A stretch of 37,832 bases of DNA from Methylomonas sp. (GTDB lineage Bacteria > Pseudomonadota > Gammaproteobacteria > Methylococcales > Methylomonadaceae), in assembly GCA_026989395.1 (NCBI GenBank), contig JALSJK010000170.1, positions 1-37,832 of the forward strand. Reading direction: 5' to 3'. This document shows, one piece after another, positions 31,838 through 37,832 of this stretch. How positions within the stretch are numbered: the stretch's first letter is position 1; the number at the start of each line of letters is the position of its first letter. A program made the position numbers and the translations under genes. Below the pieces are notes generated by a model, which saw only the letters and a list, made by a program, of their open reading frames with translations, searched no databases and had not been told where the DNA came from.

Positions 31838-31851
31838 CAATTTGGAGAAAG

Positions 31852-32619
31852 TTAACGGTACTGGTGAAAATAACCAGGAAGAGAAGCAGATTCACACACT
31901 TCGTTTATTTGCAATGCCTTTTGATAACGTAGGGAGGCATTTTGTCCGTTTATAAAATTGACAAAGCGTTTGATATATTCACCCTTGTTATTTTGATAGT
32001 CCAGATAATAAGCATGTTCAAACATATCAAGCGCCAATATTGGGACGCCTCCCCAAAGTACGCCATTACCATGATTATCAGAAATAATATTGTACAGTTT
32101 TTGTGAAAGTGGCTGATAAACCAGTAATGCCCAGCCACGGCTACTTAGAGCGGCTGCCTGGAAATCAGACCACCAACGATCAAAGCTGCCAAAACGGTTT
32201 TTAATGGCACTGGAAAGGGTGCTATCGAAATCAGTTGCTTGTGCTGCAGGGGCAAGGCCAGAAAAATACAGTTCATGCAATATAGTACTGTTTGCCTTGT
32301 GTGTTCTGGTTCTTAAACGAGCAGCATAACCTGTAGTATCAAATGATTCGTCCATCAATATGTTATCCAGGTTGTGATAGCCTTTTAAGGCGCCAACATA
32401 ATGCTTATCATGATGTACCTGAAGTTGTTTGGCACTTAGAAAACCTGGGATTTTTTTATAGGCCAGCATTTGTGGCTGGCCAGTTATCAATCCGGTTTCT
32501 GAATTTGAAGCGGCCATCGACTTCGGTCTAGTCTGAGCAGCAGGTGTCTGGGCAATTAACAGTGATGTTGCCGCAACTGCAGGAACAGCTGTTAAAAAAC
32601 GGCGTCGTGAATAAGTCAT
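31852..32619 (-). CDS. Tat-exported Fe/Mn-type superoxide dismutase
   Basis: This 255-residue protein has a Tat signal (SRRRFLTAVPAVAATSLL) and a full Fe/Mn superoxide dismutase domain. The segment LQVHHDKHYVGAL carries the first metal His. ILHELYFSGL matches the second His region, and LDMFEHAYYLDYQN carries the Asp and His ligands. It would destroy superoxide in the periplasm after folding with metal in the cytosol. The ATG at 32619 follows AAGGAGG; a frame from 32667 is open but has no such site. Most Fe/Mn enzymes of this type are cytosolic, so the export signal is notable. It lies divergent from the gene at 32960. The choice of Fe or Mn cannot be told from sequence alone. Confidence 0.88.
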   Translation of the reverse strand: MTYSRRRFLTAVPAVAATSLLIAQTPAAQTRPKSMAASNSETGLITGQPQMLAYKKIPGFLSAKQLQVHHDKHYVGALKGYHNLDNILMDESFDTTGYAARLRTRTHKANSTILHELYFSGLAPAAQATDFDSTLSSAIKNRFGSFDRWWSDFQAAALSSRGWALLVYQPLSQKLYNIISDNHGNGVLWGGVPILALDMFEHAYYLDYQNNKGEYIKRFVNFINGQNASLRYQKALQINEVCESASLPGYFHQYR

Positions 32620-32959
32620 AAAGACCTCCTTGTAGATTATGAAAAAAAGAAATATATCTTGATCCATAGCTGAAATATAGAATGTAGCTTAACATTCACT
32701 ATTAGCTGCTCTGATTGTAACGCTAGCTTAATATAAATTGCAATAAATTAATTGACATAACTTGTTATGATAAAAAATAAAGTGTCATGCTTGTCGCAAC
32801 AGCTAAGTTTATAGTGGATACAGTAAGCACTCATACCTTGAAGGTTATGATTATGGCAATGATAAGCAAGGCCAAAGTCATATCATTGGATACATTTCAT
32901 AGTTTATTACAATAGTCAGTCATAACAATAATATTGGTAACCAATAGCGAGTTTTTGCA
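32620..32959. other. Divergent intergenic region
   Basis: No gene is supported. The clearest feature is the palindrome at 32756-32769. A TTGACA precedes it by one base and could be a -35 element, but I could not place a convincing -10. Confidence 0.4.
32756..32769. promoter_or_regulatory. Perfect palindrome between divergent genes
   Basis: CATAACTTGTTATG is a 14-bp inverted repeat overlapping a TTGACA-like sequence. It is a candidate operator for the divergent dismutase and membrane-protein promoters. Confidence 0.38.
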
Positions 32960-35446
32960 ATGCAAACTGAATCATTAAAAACAACCATTATTTTTTTGTT
33001 TATGGCTTTTTGTTCTGGGGTTGCCGCACTAATTTATGAGTCTATTTGGCTACGCTGGTTCAAGATTCTTTTTGGTAATACTGCGTATGCGGCATCAGTG
33101 ACATTGGCTGCTTTTTTTGCCGGAATATCAATTGGAGCAATAATATTTGGCAGGATTTCACAAAGGACTTCTCGTTGCCTCAGGTTATATGGTTGGCTTG
33201 AACTTGCTATTGTGTTTTTTTCATTGTTGGTTCCTTTGCTAATTGACTTTCAGGATTCATTCTATCCATACCTCTATGAAAAATTAAGGTATAACCCTGG
33301 CATTTTTACAGGTGTAAAATTTATGCTTGCCTTTGTGGTAATTTTGCCGGCGTCAATTTCATTAGGCGGAACTTTGCCGTTAATGGTTCGTGCATATCTT
33401 CATGATTCATTTTCATTGGGAAAACAAGGTAACCGGGTATATGCAGTAAATACTTTGGGTGCAGTCGTTGGGGCTGCGCTGGGGGCGTTGTGGTTGCCTG
33501 AAATTATAGGATTGAAATTTACCTATGGCGTTGGCATGTTGTTTTCGTTGATTGCTGCATTGACTGCATTTTTTCTTGGTTCCAGATCAGGTTTGATACC
33601 CGCTGCCATTCATAATGAAGAGTCTTCCAATAAAATTTCCATTCAGTTACTAATGATTGCTGGAGCATCAGGTTTTGGTACATTGGCTTTGGAAGTGTTC
33701 CTTATGCATGCATTGTCACAAATGTTTGACAATTCAGTGTATTCTGTTGGGGCAGTTTTGATTGTTGTGCTTTTAGCCTTGGCTATTGGAGCTACTTTTG
33801 TATCAGTTACGTCACAACGAATTTCAGTTTTGACTTTGTTACGTACCGCCCTGATTGTGGAGTCAGGACTTGTCATGACACTTCCATGGTTTAGCAATTA
33901 TTTACTGGAGCGATATGGTTTTGTACCTGGGACATTAAGCAATGGATTATATTTTGCTTTGGTTTTGGGAGGTCCAGCTATTTTTATTGGTGGTTTGGTT
34001 TTTCCACTGACATTTCGCTTAGCTAACAATGATTTTTCAGGTCAGAATTCGGGTAATTTATTAGCTGTAAATATGATTGGCGGAGTTGTCGGATCAACTC
34101 TTGCCGGTTTTTATCTGCTAGAAAAAATTGGTATTTGGTGGTCATTTGGAGTTTTGGGGCTGGGCTATGGGGTGGCTGCAATTCTTATTGAGCAAAAAAT
34201 TCAATGGCGCATAGGTTCGGGTATCGCAGTTTTAATCTTAATTCTTGTTGTTTTTCTAAGTTCAGCCAACCCCGGATTGCTTCCTCTTGTTGCTTTAGAC
34301 AAAACTGAGTTGCTTGTTGACTATGCTCAAGGCCCACATGGTGTTATAAGTGTCGTCCATCGGCCAAAGTATGGCGATTACCGGATTAAAATGAATAATC
34401 ATTACACCTTAAGTGGTAGCGGTGTTAATAAATTGGCTGAACGTGGCGGCCACATACCTTTATTATTACATCCTGAGCCGAAATTCGTTGCATTTATTGG
34501 GTCTGCAACCGGAATAACAGCTGGTGCAGCCATGTTACATCAGGTTAAAAAAGTTGAACTAATAGAGTTAGTGCCAGAGGTTCGGGAGCTGGCATCCCGT
34601 CATTTTGGCGATTATAACCGCAATGTGTACCAGGATCATAGAACTGAAGTTGTCATTGAAGATGGAAGGAATCATTTGCGTGCTACGCGACAAAAATATG
34701 ATGTCATTGTTGCAGATTTGTTTGTGCCCTGGAGACCCGGTGTTGGTTCAATGTATACCAAAGAACATTTTCAGTCAGTAAGAGATCGTCTTGCTGAAGG
34801 CGGTATTTTTTGCCAATGGCTTCCAGTTTTCCAGTTACGCCAGCAAGATATTGATCTGATTTTGGCGACGTTTAGTGATGTATTTCCAGATACAAGTTTG
34901 TGGCGCAGTAATTTTTCTGCTGTCTATCCGCGTTTTGCACTAATAGGTCGAAAGGGAATCTGGCCAGAAAAATCTCAGGTTGAACAACGAATAAAACAGT
35001 TGCAGCAGGTCAGTGATGATCATTGGGTGACCAACCCAAAGGGCTTCTGGATGCAATATATCGGGCCACTGCATCAAGGTTTATTAAGCGAAAAGGGAAA
35101 GTCTCTGAATACTGATAATAATCCCATTTTTGAATATCAGGTATCACGTTCGACATTTAATGAGCGAGTCTCTTATCTCTCCTCAGGCGACTGGATGAAT
35201 TTTACAAATAGAATACAACAAACTGAAAAAACTTTATCTAATTGGCCCATAGAAGAATCGTCAGCAGGGCAGCTCTATGCACGTGCCGATGCTCAGTTTG
35301 TTAAGGACTTACAGAATAATCGGGGTATTTCTGATAAATTAATAAATTTACTAGAAAGACTTAGAAAGCAAGTACCGAATGAGCTTTTATCCTATGATCA
35401 AACCGTTGCAGATGTTAGTGTCTTTTTTAAAGGAAATTCGGATTAA
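32960..35446 (+). CDS. Fused membrane/spermidine-synthase-like protein
   Basis: The 828-residue protein starts with a large membrane region (about residues 1-440) with transporter-like helices in two halves, for example FMAFCSGVAALIYESIWLRW and GASGFGTLALEVFLMHAL. A spermidine-synthase-fold domain follows from about 470 to 700: FVAFIGSATGITAGAAMLH is the nucleotide-binding loop, then VELIELVPEV and YDVIVADLFVPW. This matches the widespread fused MFS/spermidine synthase family. Whether such proteins make polyamines is unclear; many lack the full putrescine site. About 100 C-terminal residues are not recognised. The ribosome binding site is weak. The dismutase gene is divergent. Confidence 0.85.
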   Translation: MQTESLKTTIIFLFMAFCSGVAALIYESIWLRWFKILFGNTAYAASVTLAAFFAGISIGAIIFGRISQRTSRCLRLYGWLELAIVFFSLLVPLLIDFQDSFYPYLYEKLRYNPGIFTGVKFMLAFVVILPASISLGGTLPLMVRAYLHDSFSLGKQGNRVYAVNTLGAVVGAALGALWLPEIIGLKFTYGVGMLFSLIAALTAFFLGSRSGLIPAAIHNEESSNKISIQLLMIAGASGFGTLALEVFLMHALSQMFDNSVYSVGAVLIVVLLALAIGATFVSVTSQRISVLTLLRTALIVESGLVMTLPWFSNYLLERYGFVPGTLSNGLYFALVLGGPAIFIGGLVFPLTFRLANNDFSGQNSGNLLAVNMIGGVVGSTLAGFYLLEKIGIWWSFGVLGLGYGVAAILIEQKIQWRIGSGIAVLILILVVFLSSANPGLLPLVALDKTELLVDYAQGPHGVISVVHRPKYGDYRIKMNNHYTLSGSGVNKLAERGGHIPLLLHPEPKFVAFIGSATGITAGAAMLHQVKKVELIELVPEVRELASRHFGDYNRNVYQDHRTEVVIEDGRNHLRATRQKYDVIVADLFVPWRPGVGSMYTKEHFQSVRDRLAEGGIFCQWLPVFQLRQQDIDLILATFSDVFPDTSLWRSNFSAVYPRFALIGRKGIWPEKSQVEQRIKQLQQVSDDHWVTNPKGFWMQYIGPLHQGLLSEKGKSLNTDNNPIFEYQVSRSTFNERVSYLSSGDWMNFTNRIQQTEKTLSNWPIEESSAGQLYARADAQFVKDLQNNRGISDKLINLLERLRKQVPNELLSYDQTVADVSVFFKGNSD

Positions 35447-35452
35447 CAGTTT

Positions 35453-35470
35453 CCTGCGTCCGTAACTTCA
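35453..35470 (+). repeat. Solo copy of the IS1380-like terminal sequence
   Basis: CCTGCGTCCGTAACTTCA matches CCTGAATCCGTAACTTCA at 37638-37655 in 16 of 18 bases. It may be the scar or relic of a related insertion sequence. Confidence 0.45.
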
Positions 35471-35548
35471 GCAAAAATTATCCACTTTTCCCGCAAAAAT
35501 ACCTTGTTGAATTCAATTGCACAGCATGATCTGTAGTAATTTTCTAGT

Positions 35549-35713
35549 TATACTTCGCGCGATCACGGATGCGGAATTTATAGCGCACTGATTTTTGTCG
35601 AGAGCAAGGCACTAAAACAGGCGCATAAGCAAGCTACGCAACTGTTTTAGTAACGCAGTTATCGGCAAAAACTCAGTCGTTAGAAATCCGTAGACGTGAC
35701 CGTGCAAAGTATA
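35549..35713 (+). repeat. Family A MITE-like element, copy 3
   Basis: This 165-bp element runs from TATACTTCGCGCGATCAC to GTGACCGTGCAAAGTATA, in the same orientation as the copy at 20113. The two are very similar throughout. Confidence 0.87.
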
Positions 35714-36196
35714 CACACGAATGAGAGCCAATATTTTGTATGTGCCCACCGCCATCAATTAATGTGAGTTTGATCATGTTTCATTAACGCACTCTCCAAA
35801 TCTAAAAAACATCGGGAGAATAGTTTTTTCAGCCTCCGTAGGACTATTAAATTGATTTTTTTGAAAACAAAATAAAACTAACCGATAAAACTCGGCTATG
35901 CGCACAATAGGTGCAAATAATGCGGGAGATTTTATCTCACTTGGAAAATGTATTTTTTGCGTCTAAAAACCTGCCAAGACTGTTATTAATTTTTTGGGGC
36001 TGTGTAGTTGCTATGCATACTAAGATAGTATCTATTGGGCGGTATTAAGATGATTAGTTTTTCGAAATGTCTTGTATTTTCTGTTGAATTTTACACTCAT
36101 TTAATATGTAAAAGTTCATATTTAAAAAAAGTATAAAAAAATATATTAATACCTGCGTTTTGCGCATTTTTTTATTTTCTTTTTTGGAGATAAGTC

Positions 36197-36784
36197 ATGA
36201 AAAAAATCATTAAATCAATAATATTCACAGTCACAAGTTGTATTTTGGCTGGTCAGACTGCAATGGTAATTGCGGCATCTAATCTTGAACTGGATGCAAA
36301 GCCAGTTGATTTTGTACCGATTGATCCGGTAATTGTTTTGCCTTTTTTCTCTTATGACGCAAAAACATTTCACGGAAGTGAATGCCAACCTTATTATGGA
36401 AGTCAGTCAGGGGATTTTAATTATTATACTAATCGTATTTATAATACTGGTTCCAGTGGTAGATGGGTCACTTGTCCAGTTGTTCGCGACAATACCACAA
36501 ATACTAGCGGTACTTTAGGAACGGAAATTTATGTCAGTAACATAGCAGGTCAAACACTTTCCTGTACACTTTATAGTTATGATTCACATGGGGTCTGGGT
36601 GGCCTCAAATTATAAATCAACGACTGCAGGAGGAAAGCAAACACTGTTTCCTGATGTAAATTCGAGCAAAAATATGGGCAACTATAGTCTGTCGTGCTAT
36701 TTGCCAAAAGGTGCATCGATCTATAGTTACAAAGTCAAAGAATGGCTGACTAACAACAATAGCCGAACTGATTGGTTCAACTAA
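36197..36784 (+). CDS. Secreted protein of unknown function
   Basis: This 195-residue protein has a signal peptide (IIFTVTSCILAGQTAMVIAA). The mature part has paired cysteines in GSECQPYYGSQSG, WVTCPVVRDN, LSCTLYSYDSHG and YSLSCYLPKGASIYSYKVKEW. This fits a small disulfide-bonded beta domain of a kind common in proteobacterial secreted hypotheticals, where a C-terminal beta domain contains a CPVVRD-like motif. TTGGAGA precedes the ATG. A hairpin terminator follows. I do not recognise a function. Confidence 0.8.
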   Translation: MKKIIKSIIFTVTSCILAGQTAMVIAASNLELDAKPVDFVPIDPVIVLPFFSYDAKTFHGSECQPYYGSQSGDFNYYTNRIYNTGSSGRWVTCPVVRDNTTNTSGTLGTEIYVSNIAGQTLSCTLYSYDSHGVWVASNYKSTTAGGKQTLFPDVNSSKNMGNYSLSCYLPKGASIYSYKVKEWLTNNNSRTDWFN

Positions 36785-36810
36785 GTTCATTAATTTCAAT
36801 ATGCCAGAAT

Positions 36811-36834
36811 CCACATCAATCAAGGTTGATGTGG
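36811..36834 (+). terminator. Terminator hairpin
   Basis: CCACATCAA and TTGATGTGG form a perfect 9-bp stem with a 6-base loop, followed by GTTCATTTTCC. It ends the secreted-protein gene just before the next start. Confidence 0.75.
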
Positions 36835-36870
36835 GTTCATTTTCCTGAATCTTTTAAAAAAGGCAACAAT

Positions 36871-37569
36871 ATGAATAAACCAACATTGATTGTAAGCTTC
36901 TTGATTTCGGCAGTTTTCGTATTTTCATTTCTGTTTTATTCAGGAGATTCTGAAAATCGAATAGATTTATCAATTGAAAATCAAAACAGATTAGCAGCTG
37001 TTGATCCGGCTGGAAATAAATTCAATAGAAAACACCATCAGCTTTTGCAGGAAGTTAAGTCGTTAAAACATGAGGTAGAGGCTATTAAATTAACGCTTAA
37101 ACAGATCATGTCTCACTTTGATCCGACTATGCATTCAAGTGGTATGACTTCCGAATTAAATGAACTTCCAAATCTTTCACAAATGGATTTGGAAGAAATG
37201 AAGTTAGTGGAAGAAAATATAAAAAAAGCGACAGACCAACAATATAACGAGCAAATGGCGATGATTGAAGATGAGTTTATTAAAGAACCTGTTAATCCAG
37301 AGTGGTCAGATGAAAAGAGCCAAATACTGATAACGGCATTAAATTCATTGCCTGAAGAAAAATATGAAGGTGTGGAATTAAAAGAAACCGATTGCCGTTC
37401 TTCAATGTGCCGGATTGAAATTGAATTTGCAGATGAACTTGCTCAGAATAGATTCGAAATGCAATTACCAATGTTGGTTGGAGAAGATTTTCCTCGCTTA
37501 TCGGTGATGCATGAAAACCAAGAAGGCTTAATTAGAGGCATATATTTATTGAAAGGGGACGATGCCTAG
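36871..37569 (+). CDS. Membrane-anchored periplasmic coiled-coil protein of unknown function
   Basis: This 232-residue protein has an N-terminal anchor or uncleaved signal (LIVSFLISAVFVFSFLFYSG). A coiled coil follows (HHQLLQEVKSLKHEVEAIKL), then an acidic linker and a C-terminal domain with TDCRSSMCRIEIEF, a Cys pair that could form a disulfide in the periplasm. Similar C-terminal domains occur in uncharacterised proteobacterial proteins. The ATG at 36871 follows AAAGGC; a frame from 36772 overlaps the previous gene and the terminator and is unlikely. No function is recognised. Confidence 0.72.
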   Translation: MNKPTLIVSFLISAVFVFSFLFYSGDSENRIDLSIENQNRLAAVDPAGNKFNRKHHQLLQEVKSLKHEVEAIKLTLKQIMSHFDPTMHSSGMTSELNELPNLSQMDLEEMKLVEENIKKATDQQYNEQMAMIEDEFIKEPVNPEWSDEKSQILITALNSLPEEKYEGVELKETDCRSSMCRIEIEFADELAQNRFEMQLPMLVGEDFPRLSVMHENQEGLIRGIYLLKGDDA

Positions 37570-37637
37570 GAGCTAGAAAAATTAAGTTGTTGAATAATGA
37601 TATTTTGAAGTCAGACATATTTTTGTTTTAAAAATAC

Positions 37638-37832
37638 CCTGAATCCGTAACTTCAAAGCAAGTAAAAACTCGTAGAGCCCGCACTATTGCTAGCGAAATC
37701 TGATAAAATACAGTATTCAAAATAGCACCTGAAAAGTGAACGATGAAACGCTTCAAGATTGAGCAATCAAGCGCAGATATTATTAGTCACAGCGGCCTGT
37801 CTTTAATCGGACAAGCCATCAAAAATTATACG
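37638..37832 (+). mobile_element. Left end of an IS1380-like insertion sequence
   Basis: The element probably begins at CCTGAATCCGTAACTTCA (37638) and runs off the window edge. Support comes from the transposase start at 37743 and from a second copy of the same terminal sequence at 35453. The exact left boundary is inferred. Confidence 0.6.
37743..37832 (+). CDS. IS1380-family transposase, partial at window edge
   Basis: Thirty residues are visible (MKRFKIEQSSADIISHSGLS and onward). This N-terminus is typical of IS1380-family DDE transposases, which begin MKxFKIEQS with ISHSGL shortly after. The catalytic part lies beyond the window. Whether the element is intact cannot be seen. Confidence 0.7.
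   Translation, partial: MKRFKIEQSSADIISHSGLSLIGQAIKNYT

Larger units (their letters stand above)
35447..36196. other. Intergenic region with repeats
   Basis: This 0.75-kb stretch has no supported gene. It contains a short sequence matching the IS1380-like left end (35453-35470) and family A copy 3 (35549-35713). From 35714 to 36196 there is AT-rich sequence with no clear gene. Confidence 0.5.

Noticed and set aside
35826-35970. Possible riboswitch in the region before the secreted-protein gene
   Set aside because: A few short hairpins and a GATAAAACTCGGC stretch were seen, but none of the conserved cores I know (c-di-GMP, cobalamin, TPP, SAM) could be placed.

Overview
The window is about 38 kb of low-GC (my estimate is around 40%) gammaproteobacterial DNA. 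The gene mix suggests an aerobic methanotroph-like lineage such as Methylococcales: molybdenum storage proteins, VPLPA-type sorted surface proteins, very large multihaem cytochromes and CbtAB under a cobalamin riboswitch. That placement is inference, because no ribosomal or methane-oxidation marker lies in the window. No tRNA, rRNA or CRISPR array was seen.

Layout from left to right. (1) 116-1320, minus strand: cobalt uptake genes cbtB-cbtA behind a clear cobalamin riboswitch. (2) 2096-2848: a DUF364-type protein. (3) 2945-8299: a formylglycine-enzyme-like exported protein and a bis-haem b ferric-reductase-like membrane protein on the minus strand. Divergent from these are a membrane ferredoxin/flavoprotein fusion and an exported Sel1/ankyrin protein. 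Together they look like a redox module. (4) 8321-15908, all minus strand: an IS1-type DNA-binding protein, a methyltransferase, two molybdenum storage subunits, a strong intrinsic terminator, then an ABC-2 type transporter (ATPase and permease) in one tight run with modA-modB-modC. (5) 16897-21148: four secreted proteins with VPLPA-CTERM tails, three of one beta-sandwich-like family and one HAF-repeat protein, behind a candidate sigma-54 promoter. (6) 21423-27925: a three-gene operon for a 21-CXXCH cytochrome, a 32-CXXCH cytochrome with near-identical 288-bp tandem repeats, and a TPR/outer-membrane beta-barrel protein. This is a candidate extracellular electron conduit. (7) 27977-29212, minus: a lipoprotein alpha/beta hydrolase and a DUF486 membrane protein. 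(8) 29834-31777: a second pair of VPLPA-CTERM proteins (beta-sandwich plus HAF) of the same two families. (9) 31852-35446: a Tat-exported Fe/Mn superoxide dismutase, divergent from a fused membrane/spermidine-synthase-like protein. (10) 36197-37569: two secreted or anchored proteins of unknown function. (11) 37638-37832: the left end of an IS1380-like insertion sequence.

The spaces between genes hold two families of small inverted-repeat elements, called A and C here. Family A is about 164 bp with ends starting TATACTTCGCGCGG. Family C is about 160 bp with ends resembling GGAACGAGCACGGAATAA. One family A copy carries a third element, B, nested inside it. Family C ends supply the last codons and stop codons of two unrelated genes.

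The most interesting system is regions 5 to 8. A 53-haem cytochrome pair and an outer-membrane barrel are bracketed by paralogous sorted surface proteins. The redox module in region 3 could feed such a conduit, but the two are about 13 kb apart and the link is inference.
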